Shown here: positions 25,501-40,300 of the stretch, one piece after another
Layout: each line of letters begins with the position of its first letter
Numbering within the stretch: the stretch's first letter is position 1
Origin: Apus apus
Lineage: Eukaryota > Chordata > Aves > Apodiformes > Apodidae
DNA: 64,000 nt
Reading direction: 5' to 3'
NCBI RefSeq assembly: GCF_020740795.1
Contig: NC_067290.1
Span: 15,296,001 to 15,360,000 of the forward strand
The notes under the pieces: model-generated
The model's input: the letters and a program-made list of their open reading frames with translations, nothing else
Told to the model about the DNA's origin: nothing
Database searches by the model: none
Translations under genes and position numbers: made by a program

Positions 25501-28500
25501 TTAAGAAATACAGTAGGGTGACTTGTGTTCAGGGTCTGTTACTTTGGCATCTAGGAGCTCCCTTCTCCTTGTACATTTATTTTTGCAAAGCCAAAGTTAT
25601 ACTCAATTACTAGGAAGTGTGAGGTTTCCTAGAAGAAGGCACCAAAGGATGGCAGTGCTGGCTCCTGGTCTGGTAAAATGATCTTGCAGACATTTTTAAA
25701 TGCCAAGGTTGTTGGTTTTCTTTTTTTGCCCTTCAAAACCCATAGCATCTTGCCAAGCTGGAAGCTGTGACTAGCTGTCCGATTAATGTATCTTCTGAGA
25801 GGATAGCCTCAGGTTCAGATTGCCTTTCATTTTCACTGAGTGGCTGGGGGCATCTCTGTTAGTTCTTTACCCTTTCCCTTCCAGAGCACACTGAGCTACA
25901 GAGCAACCCCTGAGGTATCTTAACAGTTCTCAGATTTTCAGTTGGAGCGACTGAGAGTCTGGCAGATTATGCTGATCCCCACAAGAGTAACAGGATAACA
26001 AAAGGCCCAGATCAAAATCCTTTCCATGACCCTGAGTTGTGTGTCATGTATGTTTTCCTGTATTGGATTTTTGTAATGTCACAAGGGATGTGAGAGTATC
26101 CTTGTGAGAAATTCTCTTTAGAGTTGTAGCTATTTTCACACAAAACCTGCTACCTTAGCTTTAAGCGCCATCAGATCCTATATAATAAATTTTACTGAAA
26201 TTATGGACTAGCTTGCGTGCACTTTGTAGTACATTTGGTATGACACAAGCTTTAATATTCCCTATTATAAAACCTCAAAGGCAAAATGTTGCGCTTTATC
26301 CCTTTCTTTTTGTGGCATTGGTTACTTTCTTGCAGCACCTGCTTGAGTTGCTGGTTTTTTTTTTTCCTAAGATGGAGCTCAGATTTTTCTCTTTCCTCCT
26401 TTTCTCTGTGTTTTTTGTTCGGTTTTTTTTGTGTGTTGATCATACAAGAGAATGTACTGTATGTGGGAATTTACATTAATTTGATACTTCTGTGTGAAAA
26501 AAAAAAAAATCACAATGAAGGAGTGTTCAGTTGGGAAGTTACAGCTCATGTTTTCTTGCCTGTGACCCTTAGGTGTCATCTGCTTAGGAAAATTAAACTG
26601 ATATCAACAGGGGGGCATGGATTTGCAATGTGATTATGTGGCTTTAACTCCATGTGGACATGCTTATAAGGTCATTTCTGCTACAAATGCTTGGGACACC
26701 AGCATTAATCAACATGTGCATCCTTGCCTAGTGCAGCTCTGCCAGTGGAATCCCTTGATGTAGATACAGTTACAGTGGCAAAACTACACATTTTAAAGCT
26801 TTTTTTGCTGGGGTTATTGAAAAGGTAGACAGTGATGTGAGTGCTTTTTTTTAAAATTGTGACTAGCACACTGAGCTGTCAGCATTTTTGAAGGAAAGAA
26901 GGATTAGGTAGAAAAGTAGGGCCCCAAAATATATCTTTTCCAGCTGAATTAGTTTTTTTTCATCAGCACTGTAAAAATAAAAGGGGTTGCAGGAGGAGTG
27001 GAGGCCATCCTCTGTCAGTTGTTTCTCAGTCAAAGATTTTACCTATTCCTACAAATTTTGCTATCTTTATTGTCCACTTGGAATCGCAGGGCAACCTGTG
27101 GTTCCCTTTCCTCCTCCAACAAATTCAGCTGTGTCCTGAGCATTGATGTAATCCGGGGTACTCAACATCTGACTGCCCTGGATTTCTCTGCCTCTCTGAC
27201 CTTTTTCAGATGCTTAAGGAAGCCCCAAATTTTGTTTAATGTCAGTGTCTCAGAACTACATTAGCAGAAGAAACCACTACATAACAACTGCTCCTTGTGC
27301 TTTTGGCACAAGAGTTTGTTTACCAGGGTGCAGTGAATTTGTTTCAGTCATCTTGCTTTTATGCTCTTAAGTCTCTGTGGAACTGATGTGCTCCTAGATT
27401 GTCCTTTGGTTCTTCAGCCAAACACAGCACCACACTCACTTGAAAGAGGTGCCCTAATTTAAGTCTGTATTAACAAATTCCGTTCTGTTGTTGATGGACT
27501 GGGATACATTTAAAAAACCTTGAGAATTTAATTATCAGGTAAGACTGAGTTGAAATATAGTTCAGGGGGATCATGGAAAATAAAGTGATCACCAAACTGC
27601 AGTCTTTTCAAAATGGCATAGAGGTACTTGACTATCCTGTTGTCCCTTCCTGAAATGCTGTTTTGCAGGTAGCTGAAGTACACCAGGGCTGAATGGTTTG
27701 ACCAGGATCATTCAAACATTCAGTGGAAGCACCAAAACCAGTAGCCTTCTCCTAGTTCTTTTCCCTTTGGATGACCTCAAATAGATTATGATTCTCTAAA
27801 GAGTCTCTTAACTAAATCAGCTGAGCACTTTGCTGACCTGTTAACAATCAGCAGAGAGATGTAAGAATTGCTGCATTTCTCCTGGCCTTAAATGTTTTGA
27901 TGGTGTTCAGACAAAAGCTGGGCTGTCTGGCAAAACTGCATGATGCCATTTGGGGCCTGCCAAATGAAAGTGATGTCAGCTTCCCCCTGTAGAAAAAGAC
28001 AAATGTAGCTGAGGCAAAATGTTTGTTCAGCTTTATCTTTGCAGTAAGAGAGAAAATTCTAAAGCACATGCTCCTCCATTCCCTCTCAAAATCACTTCTG
28101 ACTGCTGAAATGTCCTGCTATATCTTTGCCTGCATATGTGAGATTAAAGTCCTCCTGGGTAGTGAAATTCCAGATGGCATGAGGCTGTGAAGCTGACTGT
28201 CACTGCCTTGCTTTATGTGGAGGGGTAGGTGGAGCTTACACAGGCAATGTATTAAAGTCACAGCTTTAATATTTTTGTTCAAAGCTGCTGTTTGTGAAGT
28301 ACCCACAGATTTGGCAGAATTTGCTCAGGTTAGGATGCTACTCAGATGTGGTCTAGTGGTGACAAAGCAGAGGTAGGACCCACGCTGTGGCTTGGCTTAT
28401 GTTTGTTTCTGGCCACAAGTGAGAAGATGGGTGTAGTACTGATGTCTCCTTGTTTGGATCTTAAGCTCATTCTCTTTCTAACAGCACAAATTGTCCTGAA

Positions 28501-30920
28501 TGGCCATTGATACAGATTTCTTGAAGGCAGAGATCCTGTAGTACTCAGTTCTTTAAGGGAGCCAATTGCTTGGAATCCCTTTATCTGACACTGTTCATGT
28601 CCATGTAATTAATTCTCAGACAGCTCAGAAAAAGGGCAATGTATAGATGTGAGGAGGAGATGGATCAGAGTGGTGTCAGAGCCACAGCATATCACAGCGT
28701 TTGTGAAGTTGCTTTACAGTGAGCTTGAAGCAAACCAAATTAAATGCTGGTTTTTTAAGGCCTTAAGGGTGAGCTTAACTTGCTTGTGACAGTTCTTCAT
28801 GGCAAGTTTGTATTTGGCTTTGAGGCATAACTCTCTGACTTGATAGGTTTAAGTCTAGATGTCCTAATTCCTAGGAAACAAAACATTTGTGCTGCTTCCT
28901 GAGGACTGGAGCCAGTACTTCTGCTCCTTACCAGCTGACATTGCAAAGGGAAGGGAGGGCAGGGGACATGTCATTGCTTACAATGTGCTCTTTGGATAGA
29001 GTTCTTGGATCTCTGCTGCAGGGTCAGTCTCTTTAAAATGGGAGACACTTCACAGATCCTAAATGGCTCCTTAACCGTGGCTGTGCTCCATTCCTTGGGA
29101 AAGTCCCTTCCCCTTATTGCACAGTGGTATGTTAGCTCTGCTTCCCTCTTGAGTAGCCCCACAGGAAGAGTGGGCAAAGAGACAAAGGAAAAGTGAGTAT
29201 CTGCTGAAGTTTTCTTAGCAGAACAGAGTGTTGCAGGTCTGCACTCTGGAAGTGAAAGTGCAGCTCTTTTTTTTTATTTTTTTATTTTTTTTAAACACTA
29301 TGAAATGCAAAAATGCACAAAGAGTAGCACAGTGTTTTCCTTGTTAGCAGTGGGAGGAAGAGGCAAGTGGGAGAATTTTTCTTCTCTGTCCCTAATGAGG
29401 TCTGTTTATCTTTTGCATTTAAGTTCTCAAGAGAAATACGTGGGGTGGCAAGTCATTGCAAAGGGATTTGTGCTTAATTCAGGTCTCAGTTGGCAGCCTA
29501 ATAGAATGTGGCTTCTGTAACTTGTGGAGAAGGTTTATGAGCATTTAATGCATATCATACAAGTTTTGGTTTAATTGCTGCATTTTCTTTTTGATTTTGG
29601 GGAAGTGAGTAGTGGGGGTACTGGGGTAAAGGACAGGGAGTCTGCATTGCACGTCTGCACTGTGATCTGAGAAATGAATCAGCTTAGTCATAACAGTTGA
29701 GCTGTAGTGCATTTTCAGGCCACTTTCTGGCAGGCATGCGTTTCTGTCAGTGGCTTCAGTGTATGGGTAGAGAAAATCCAGTTTGAGTCTCTCTGCTGCT
29801 GAAGGAGATGTGCTTAGTAATATCCATAGCTTTGCTGGAGGGACTCCTGCTTGGGGCAAAAGCTCTTTCTGGTTTTCTTTTGGTTATTTGCCCAAGTAAA
29901 CAATTTTATCATTGAAAACAAATACTGAAGTCTTCAAATCCACCCTGTTCCCAGAAGGGGGCAGGGGAGACTTGCAGGTTCTGGAGTCTGATAAAATGTA
30001 CTTTTGTTTCCTTGTGTTCCATTTCCGTGCTAGCTGTCGGGCACAGCAGGCACTGGCAGCACCTTGGCAGTGTGACCATGGCACAGGGAGATGCCTGCTT
30101 GGTGCCAGGAGCCTGCAGCAGTGACTGAAGCTGCAAGCCTCCTGAGTCCTTTGGTTCTCCTTTCTCGTGGGGAGCATTAGAACACCTTCGGGTTTTCTCC
30201 TGCTGTTCCACCTCATCTGAGACAACGAAATATATGCATATGAGAACCACAAGAATGCAGAGTCATTGTAAAGCATCTCCCTTTCTATACCTAGAGCAGT
30301 CTGGTCTAGCTGGGTAAAAATCTTAGTTCTTATTTCGTCATAGATTTTGCTTCTTAATTAAAGCTGGAGAAAAGGGTTCTCCGTGAGACTTACTTTGAGA
30401 TTTTTTAGGAGGGCCTAGGTTTGCTCCTTAGAGCTGACTTCCCTTTGCTAAATTTCTCAGCCTGGCCAACAGTGAGAGGGAGGCTTTTTTTGCCAAATGT
30501 TTTAGAAATGGGGTCATGCAATTTTTCAGCAAGTTGATTTTACATCTGGGAAGGAGATCTGTGGTTTCTTGGACAACCTGGAATACAGACAGAACAAACT
30601 CAGCTATGTTAGTCTGCATTTCTGTCTGAGTTGTGGAAACAGCTACTTTCTCTCAGGACAGTGCTTATTACAACATCCCTGATAATTACAAGGTAATTTC
30701 TACCTCTGCATCAGCAGTAAAAAGACTCTGCTGAATGAGGTGGCTGAGTGAGTGATGGTTGTTGGCACAGGCTTGCTTTAGGTATTGAGTGCTTCTTATG
30801 CTGGTCTTCAGCAGTCAGGTCTCCTGGGGCCCTGTGTTTAGAGGCAGGGCTCAAAGAGGAAACAGCAATCAGAAACACAAGAAAACAGAGCGAGGGGTGA
30901 CTTGAGAGTATTTGAGCTAT

Positions 30921-31315
30921 GTGAGTCCATGGGACCTGATGGGCTGCACCCAAAGGTGCTGAGCTGGCAGTGTCATAGTGATGCCAGTCTTGGTCATCTT
31001 TGAGCAGTCACAGAGGTGCTGGCTCTGATCACTTGACAAAGGGAAAAGTTGCACTTCCAAATAGACCCAAAGGATAATTCAGGGACCTACAGGCTGGTCA
31101 GGACCCTTTGGCACACCTTTTTGGGAAGAGTCAGTATGGATTAACCAAAGGTAAATTATGTCTGATCCACATCTTTGTCTTCTGTGATAAAAAAATTGTA
31201 TCTGTGGATGAGAAGAGCACTAGAGGCCATTTAGCTTAAGCTCAGTGAGTGCTTTGATGCTGTTTCCCACAATATTCTTGTATGCAAGTTGGGGCATCAC
31301 AGTGTGGATGGGTGG
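30921..31315 (+). repeat. CR1 LINE fragment, start of the reverse-transcriptase region
   Basis: The segment aligns by eye to CR1 ORF2. It has GTGAGTCCATGGGACCTGAT at its start, GGGACCTACAGGCTGGTCAG, GTCAGTATGGATTAACCAAA and GATGCTGTTTCCCACAATAT, the last corresponding to the FDTVSHNIL motif of CR1 reverse transcriptase. It has no 3' tail repeats here and carries internal gaps relative to the family. It is a degraded internal piece in the orientation of IP6K1. Confidence 0.85.
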
Positions 31316-34300
31316 AGCATGAATTCAAGCACATCAGGGAATTCTGAAGAGTAAATGGAGTTGGAGTAGGATGAACTGGTGATTCATAGAGCAGCTCTCT
31401 CCACACAGCAGGACAAGAGCTTCTGAAAGCAGACTCTTAGTCCGTTTTCCTCCTGAACATCATTCTTTGCCACAGTATGATAAGAATGGATGGAAGACAG
31501 TATTTAGGAGGCTGGTTAAAATTAATCTGTCTGGCTCGTTATCAGTGTAGTAGATGAATCTTTCTCTTCTTGGGGGAGTTGACATGACTGTTCTTCAAGA
31601 TTACCTTGTTTTGTCTTTTCCTCAGCCATATGTGTGGATGTGATAGCCACTGAACTACAGTTCAGCACAATACATGGCTGCTTTGGAAATTTCAGTCATA
31701 CCTGACTTAAACTGCCATGGAGGATGTGTGTGGAATGCTGAGAGGTTGTTTTGTAAAGAAGAAAAATAACCACTCAGAAATGTAATGTCCTTTTCAGCAG
31801 GTTACAGCCTCTCTGGGTTTCACCTACTTTCTAGTATAAAAGGTGAGCTGGATGTTTTTCCATCAGTCCAGATCTGCTCTGTACTTTGATTTCTCTTCAA
31901 TTTTCCTAAAATACTGGGGAGCATCTGATAATCTTTTTAGCATTATCAGTCTGGAAAGAATACTGTTTCATTAGAGCTGAGCAGGTTCAGATATACCTTA
32001 CGTGTGCTCAAGGAACTGTAATTGCAAAATCAAATATTTTATGCTTTGGATTTTTTTTTTTCCTTTCCATTATTGCCTTCCTGCAGCCAGTGGTAAACTT
32101 TGGCATTCTGAAGTCAGTTTAAGCTGCCTAGTGTGGTACTGTGCTAAATTAAGGTGCCAGTTAGAAGCAGAGCTTAATGATCTAGCATAACATTTGTCTT
32201 AAGGTTTTTTTTTAATTGCAGAATTAAAAATAGCAATTAAAAGTCTTGTTCTGTCCTAATTGTGGATTTTCCTCTAAACATGAATTATCTGCAGCAACTG
32301 ACTTTTTTAATCAAAGTATTTTTTTCTGTTTTAAAAGCATCATCATTCAAAAGTCGAGAACAGATACTAAAACTCCAAGTTCACCGCAAGCTGCTTATGT
32401 TTGTGTTTCAGTTGGTCTCTTGGAAAGCTGTAGATAGTTCTTTATCAAAACTACTTAAGGACTGTAATTTGAGCTCCTCTGCATGTACAGCTTTTGTAAT
32501 AATTCTTCATGGATTTAGCTCCTTGTGGCTTTTGTGCTTCTGTGGTTAACCCTGTAGCTTCTCTGTTCACTACTTGATTAGAAGTCTTAACTCTTGTCTT
32601 CATTTAGCAATTGTACTGTGTAGCCTGAACAGTCAGAAAGGTGGAGGGTTCTTACAGAGGCTTCTGAGAAGATCTGCTGTTGTGATAGCTGCATACTTTT
32701 TTTTTTTACTTCTGAGAATATTTTACCATTTATCTCAGATCTGACTGGCGTTGTCCAATGGAATCAGCTTGTATACGTGTGGAATCTCATCCCAAATCTC
32801 CATCCATGGGGATTCTGCATCCTTGCTGCCAATGTGTTCATACCTGTTGAGATTTCTCTTCATGTCTAGTCCTCACACTTTTCTTAACTATGGAATTGGT
32901 AATGCTTTTAAACTTTGATTACTGTGTGGTTTTGAGTTGTTCCTTGATGAGATGCCTGCTTCCAAGGGAAGTCAGTTTCCTGCATGTGTGGATAAGCTGA
33001 ACTGGGATCTGAGCAGGGAAGCACTAGCAGACCTGTAGCTGGGCATGTGGTAGCCACAATGCAAGAGTCCCCACCAAACACCACTGGCTGTGGCTTCCCC
33101 TGCTTCCATTAGAGGTTCCATTTAAAGTCGTGATCTTTTAGCAGTGACCTTTATAAATTCTTCTAACTTCTCTCTGCTGATAAGTGTGAAGAGGCAAGAC
33201 ACAGTATTAATGTGTAGTATCAGTGGGCCAGTAGCTGAGCAGAGGTCTCCCAAGGGTAGGATTCATAATCTTCTTAAAAGAGAGGCAAGTCAAAGAGGCT
33301 TTGGGAGGTCACCTCTTGTGGGGTGAGAAACTGTCCCTGTCTAAAGCTCTGCCTCTTTGTGATCAATTTCTCTCCCTCTTCCATATTTCATCTTACAGCA
33401 GCTGAAAATAGGTCTGGATGAATCCTGCAAGAGTCTTGACCTCAGTAAAACTCGCACTGCCTCAGGTCTGCACAAGCAGAGGCTACCTGCCAGGAGACAG
33501 CTGTGTGTGAACGGGCTGATAACCTTGTGGGACAGTGTTAGGGAGTCTTCGTCTATACAGTCAAGAGACACTCATGCTTTGATCTAAGTGGGTCCACGGT
33601 GCTTCTGCTTAGCACTCTGCAGCTTCACCACAGTTTTACCTTTGCCTTGTTTTGTCTCGTCTATATTTTACTTGTTTTGGAGAGCTGTGAGAAATGCAGT
33701 CCTGAATGATGGTTTTACTGAATTCTCTTAATGTTGTAAAATCCCTTAGTGTGTGTATTTTGTATTTAAAGATCAATACTTCCAATGCTAGTGACTAAGT
33801 GTCAGCAGTCGAAAATTTATTAAGATAAACTTCTTGCTTCTGATTTACGATATTCTAGCGATTTGTTGCAACAGAGATGTAGCAGTTGTTCCTGCGCATA
33901 ATGTTTTCTTTGAAAAGACCTACTGTTTCTGCAAGATTGTCCAAATACAGTACTGCAGGAAACTTGCTACTTATTCAAGAGGCAGCCACAGCTTTAATAC
34001 TGAATTTTGGGGGAGACAATTGTGCATGAAAGTAGCCTGGACTGTTCGTTTTGCTGTCCTCCAAGTAGCAGCAAGATGAGAAGCAGAAATTGAATTTGCT
34101 GCACCTCTCAGGCAAAACCAGGTCTTCCAGGAATCCCTTACTTGATCAGTGCTGTGTCCAGAGTTAGATGTTACAACCAGCGACAAAAGCTAGCTACAGC
34201 AGATGTTTACCATGAGGAAATGGGTGTCAGGCTAAAGTAATAAAGTAAGTATACCTTACAAACAAGTGAAATTCTTCTGAGAAGACCCTGTAATGTCACA

Positions 34301-37300
34301 GCATCATGGTATGTGCAGAGCAAATGGTGCAGCATTTGGTCTCCAACAGATAAAGGTATGTACATGCTGCCTTCAAAGCTGTGTCACAGTGAGGCAGGGG
34401 ACAAATTACTTAGTTCCAGCTTCATGTCACCTTTAGTGCCACTTCACCATGTCTGGTGAGACTCACACCTTTCTGAGTATGAATGCACACAGAGAGCTCT
34501 GCTATATTGATGGATAGCTACTCTGGGTAGTACCTGCACTTCAGTCATGCTCGTTGCTCCTGAAACCAGCTTGATGATGGGCCATTTCACAGGAGCTGCT
34601 GGGATGGTTTCCTACATAAAGCCCTTTAGATGGATCAGCTCTTAATTCCAGAAATGCTTGTTTGTGCAGAAGTGATCAGCTTTCTGAAGTGACTTTCTTA
34701 GTAGTTTAACCAAGGTAAAGAGAGCCTTGGACATAACCCAGGCAGCAGTTTCTAAGAATTCCTTGTTGTTCATGAATCAGTGTTGTTTGTATAATGTTGT
34801 TGTCACTGTTCCTCCTGGCTTTGCTCCCCAGGACTGCTTGCACATGCTGCTGCAGTTTGTCATGCCCTAGTTAATCACAACGGGCTGTTTCTCGTTCTCC
34901 CCTATATATTTTTAATAGCTCTCTTGCTCTGAAAATAATGCTGCTAACAAATAAAGATTTATTTTTGAGGAAATAGGGCATTTTAAGTATTAATGGTGTG
35001 TTGTGAAAACTTAAAACATGAGGAATTAGATCTGCTGATTTTTTTTTTTTTAATTTACAATTTAAATCTTTCCTACAAAAGCGGTTTTGTATTAAAGTTA
35101 GGTAATCGTGTTGTGATGTTTTGTCTATATTGAATAAGAGTGCAGCTTTGCAGTCACTTGGAGTTGAGCTTTAGCCTTTCCTTTCCTTGCTTTTAGTCAC
35201 AGGTTCCCACCTCCTCCCTTCTTGTGATGCATGGGGAATTGTTGAAGCACATGGTCAGATCTTTTGGGGACCTGCTTTGCTGAAAACTAAGGGCTTGTTG
35301 TTTTGTTTTGTAAGTTGCTGTTTCATTTTCTCACCAGATCAGCTACTTAATCTAGCTGTCTGCAGGAGTGCTGATGCTGATGCAAAGAAGACATTAGGAG
35401 AGAGGTGAAAAAGCTGAACAATCTTTCTGCTGGGAGCAGCAACTCGTGTCTCTTCATAGTCAGGGTGAGCCTGTTCTCTGGGCTCGCGGTCTCAGGAGAG
35501 TTGAACCTGAATGAAATTGGCACTGCTGCTTTTCTGCCTGCCCTTGCCCTGCTGGATGATTCTCCCCTTTTACTTTCGTTGGGCACTGGCACTAAACCAG
35601 TTCAGGAAGCCACATTGGCAAAAACAACCCCTTTTTTTAATTCATTTTTCCGGGTTAGGTTTTTTGCCAGGCTGGTTTCTGAGCAGGATCAGGTGAGTGC
35701 CAGTGCTGACTCAGGATAGAGGATGGGTTTGAAGAGTGCTGACTTAGATTTATTCAAGCCATCATGGAACTATGCCCTGAGATGCGTGTTAAGGAGCAAA
35801 GGGTAGGATTTGCCAAATACTGACTTTTGTTAGTTTTCTGTGTCCTTGTGAATTGATTTGATGACATCTACAAAACAAGTCTGCTGAACATCTTGGGGGC
35901 TGTGATTTTTGCCTTCTAGAGCGGGCACAACAGAAACTGTAGAAATCTTGTTTCCTGAACCTGTTTCATTAACATGCCTCCTACCCTGTTCCAGGAGTCA
36001 GATCTTAATGGCTATTCAATCTTTTGTGCCTTGTTTTCAGTTTCAAGGCCTTGCATAATGGTGTGTGTCTGGTGTGGGTACCTGTCACAGCTGAAAGCAC
36101 AGAACCGAGGACCAGGTCCTTTGGAGCAGGTTGCCAGGCAGCCATCAAATAGGAAGCATTTTCAGTGGGTTTTGTTTCAAACAGTATTTGAGCTGGTAAT
36201 TTGGGAAAAGAACCTTTAGTATGTTTCTCTCGTGGTCATTTCTAAGGCATGCTAGCATTTTACCATTGCTTAGTTCTTATTTTGGTTTTCCAACTTTTTG
36301 TATTTTTGTGTTAAAATTCAGCTGCACTTGAAGAGGTGCCAAAAACTGCAGATAGATTCCCCTCTTCATGAATGTCACAATCTTCGAACAGTGGGAATCT
36401 GCACGTGATGTAGGCTTGAGTTTTTTGAATGGAAGATTACCAAGATAGTTAGTGGTTATGCAATTTCTGGGAGAATTTTGTTTCAGAACTTGGCCCAAAG
36501 CAGTTCATTCGCATCAGTGACTTTGTTAGTCATGTTTTTATGTTTTTTAGCATGCAGACTGCAAAAATGACATATAATTTAGGACAAGCAACAGCTCAAG
36601 GGAGCCTTACTTGTAGGACACTCATCAGTGTGACCTCATTTTGTCTCATTAAAGAGACCCTCTGTGCAGTTCTGAGCTGCAGCAATAAAGAACCCTGCAT
36701 GTTCAGTTTAGTAAGTAATCCTGTTCCACAGCAGCCATGAACTAAGAGGTGAGCTGGGAGTGCAAGCGTTGGCTTTAGGCGCAAGGATAACCATCAGCAA
36801 TCCAGGCACCTTGTGCTGATACAGCTGTTTATACAGCTGCACAGCAGTTGGAGGATCTGACCTGGGCTGAAAAGTAATCCTTAAAAAAAGCAAAACAAAA
36901 TGCTGGTTTATTTTTAACTGCAATCAGTTCCCTAATTTGATTCATGGGGAGGCTGCAAACAGTTGTACCAGCACAGCAGAGTTGAGTGGGAGGGTGCTGC
37001 TCATGCTGGTGCAGCTGTCAAAGGGTTGCCTGTGTAGCCATGGACTGAAGAAATAACTGAAGGAGGAGTTAGAAAGTGATTTGGCTCAATCAGTGCCAAA
37101 AGAAATCTGAACATAATAGTGATTTATTGTATGTTGTGTTGGGTTTTTTTTAAAGCCAGTCATTTGGATGCGGTTGGTTTCATTGTCACTCACTTTAAAG
37201 AGCAACCTAGACAAGCAGTTGTCTTCTCCCCAGAAATCTGTTTCACCAAACTAGAGAGATGAATAAAATACCAACATGTACTTTTTTCTTGTGCAGACCA

Positions 37301-40300
37301 AACTTTTGATGTATGTTTTTGACTCTCTCATTTCCCTGTGAGAGAGCTGGAGGCCCAGCTGTTGACCCAGGTTTTCTTCTTTAATACAATGTTTTTACGC
37401 ATTCCAAAACCAGAAGAAATTTGCAAAGTGCAGGTAGATTCAACTTTTTTGCTCAATTTTAAAATTCAAATAGATTTTTTTTTTCTGGGTAGTTCTTCCA
37501 TTCATTTTTTTATTGTTTTTTTTTTCTTCCCCTTATTTTCTGAGGGTTCCTTGTAAAAGTGGTGGAGAGCAAAGAGCCAGAAAATATCACTTCTTCCTTT
37601 TCACTGGCAGCCCACACATGAGTGGGAGCTCTATCTCCAGAGGAGCTTGCACAGATGTAAGGACAGCATCTTTCCACCTAGGGTGCCAGCAGTTATTCCA
37701 TAGGTGATGAGGCCAAACTGACTTCCTTGGCTGTGGCCTTGACATCTTGAGGCATTTGTAACCAGGAGACAATGAGGTAAGAACTTAGGAGATGTTTGTT
37801 CTGTCCTTCCCTGTTGTGGCACAAACCTGTGACTGTGCCACTCATCTGGTTGCTGGGGACTCTTTTCCATTTGGGGCTGCCCCACTGGCACTGACCAGTT
37901 CTCCCTGGTGCTGTCCTTCTCCCTAAGCTCTGTACACCTTACCACAAAGTCACACCTTTCCTTTTCTCTGCCAGCAGTGGCTTTCTGTGGGGTTTGTTGG
38001 TCTTCTGGTTCAGCACAAGCACCACCAGCACTGACTCACTCTCTCTAGTGTCAGCAGGTTAGCCTGGTGCATTTACCTGCTCATCTGTCCCACCTGCTGA
38101 TGCTGTTGAGGTTGTAGAATTTGGTACCCACAGCTGAGATGAAAGTGCCTTGTTTCTGGACGTTGTCCTCCTCATGCTGAACTCAGCACAGTTGTTCCAT
38201 CATCTGCTTGCTGGGAAGGCGTTTGGGTGGAGTTACCTGGATGACTCTGCAGTCCTTCAGGACTTTCTTAGGGATGTTGCTGGTTTATTTAAGCCTCACT
38301 TTTGGGGAGGAGGTCACAGTCTGATAGGCTTTATTACCAGCATTAATGAAAAATTTACAGATAGTTTTTTTTGAGGCAGGAGATGAAATTGTTCCCTCTG
38401 CTTATTCAGTCCAGCAGTTGAGTTACAAATTCTGAGTTGTAGAGCAAATTCTCTTCCAGTACAAGAGGTTTTTACTGGGGAGGATAATGGAGGTGTGGTG
38501 TGTCCTTCTGTAGTCTCCTTTGTTTCACCCCCCACCTCTCAGGAGTCTGGCTTGATGGGTGATGTGTCTCACCAGCCACAGATCAGTCTGTTGGAAGGGG
38601 AGATGCTGAACTAGCCTGAACGTTTTACTGCTGTTTGAGCTTTGGTGGTGGTGTTGGACAATGGCAAAGGATCTGCTTGGATGAACTGGTCTCCTCAAGC
38701 TGTTGTGGATTTGTGCACTGCATTTTACAGAATAATTGGAAGGACTCTGAATTTTGTAAGCCAACTAAAATAGTTGACCCCATGCCTTTGTTTGACAGGA
38801 GAAGGATGAGTAATATTTAGGCCTTCAAATAGATTTCTGCTTTATACTTGTTTGAAACTGCTGGGATTCTTCTGTGTTTATTTGTGGGTAGTGTCTGTGT
38901 TTAGTAATAACCCTTTACTTTGAGTTAGTCTGAAAAAAACTAAGCTGTATCTGAGCTACAAAGTGTCTGTTATTCGAGCTGTGTAGATAGCTTCCTCTTT
39001 AAAAATGTTGTCTCTGAAATGCTAAAGTATTATTTCTCATGTTCATTTGTACATGATAAAATAATATTGACTGTACTGCTGTTTATTCTTTAGAGCAAGT
39101 GGATGAATGTGTGGAGAAGCCATAACCAGGTTTGGACTCTATCCACACCTGGTGATCAGCTCCTTCTCCTGTGTCACAGCCACAGAACGTTTTCTTTGTG
39201 GCTGTTGCTTCCTCACAGGTGTGACTGCACATCCCAAACTTGTCACATTGTTTTCTTGGGAACAGTGAGCCTGGGGCACTGCTTGGTGGCTGCAGCTGAT
39301 TCTTACCGCCATTTTCCCATGAGCACATGGACCACTTCAGTCATCTCCTGGATGTATCTCAGTCATGCAGTGAAGAAGGCTTGAAAGACTCTGCGGAGTG
39401 GGGTGGCTGCTGTCCCCAGGATAATTCGGGCGGCATATTCTTCCTTGTTGCTCACCTCTAGGAAAGGTGGCTGCTGAAAATAGGCCCAGAGTTCAAATCT
39501 CTTGCTCTAATGGCCAAGATGTGACTGTAGCCTATAGCTGAGGCTCTCCTAACTGGGAGAGCAGGCTGCATGGGCCTTGGGGCTGCCTTTGCCTGGGTGT
39601 TAGTGATCACCATTTGAAGTTAATGAAAGTAATGTGTCTGCTTAGATTATCCCCCTTCTCTAAGGCGTGGATAATGGCACTTCCTTTGGTCACTGGCAAA
39701 ACTGAGACCCTGAGACATTTTGTGATTGACTTTCAGTGAAAAGTGGGACTGGTACCAGGCCTGAGCTTCACATCCATGTCTCCTGAGTCTGGCAGCTCCT
39801 CTTATCACACAGATGAATCTCGTCTTGCTCTTGTCCCATGAAGCTTAAAGAACAGGAAGGAGTGAAGTTAAACTTGTCCCTTATGTTGTTTGGAATAACT
39901 GAAAACTCTGCTTTAGTCATTGGCAAAATAAAAGGAACCAAATCCAAGACAAAGCTCCTTCAGCACAGGGATTTAAGTCTGAAGCATCTGTCTGAATCTG
40001 TGAAGTGCTGTTCTGTTGCAGATGCTGACACCTTGCTTGTTTTTGGATATTAACTGCCATTGAACCACTCTGCTGCTGAAATGTCTTGTTTATAAAGCAA
40101 GTAAGAGGAGGAGAGAAATCCACATAATGTTGTCTTTGTGGTATGATTTAGGCTCTGAGTGAGTTTAGGAGACAAGTCTTTGAAGGATACTTTGAAGATA
40201 TTTTGAAATGAGTTGCTACAGAGAGGGACCATCACATGCTTCCTTTTTTTTTTCTCCTACTCCCTGCCCCCCACTTCAAAATCCAGTTAAATGTTCACAT

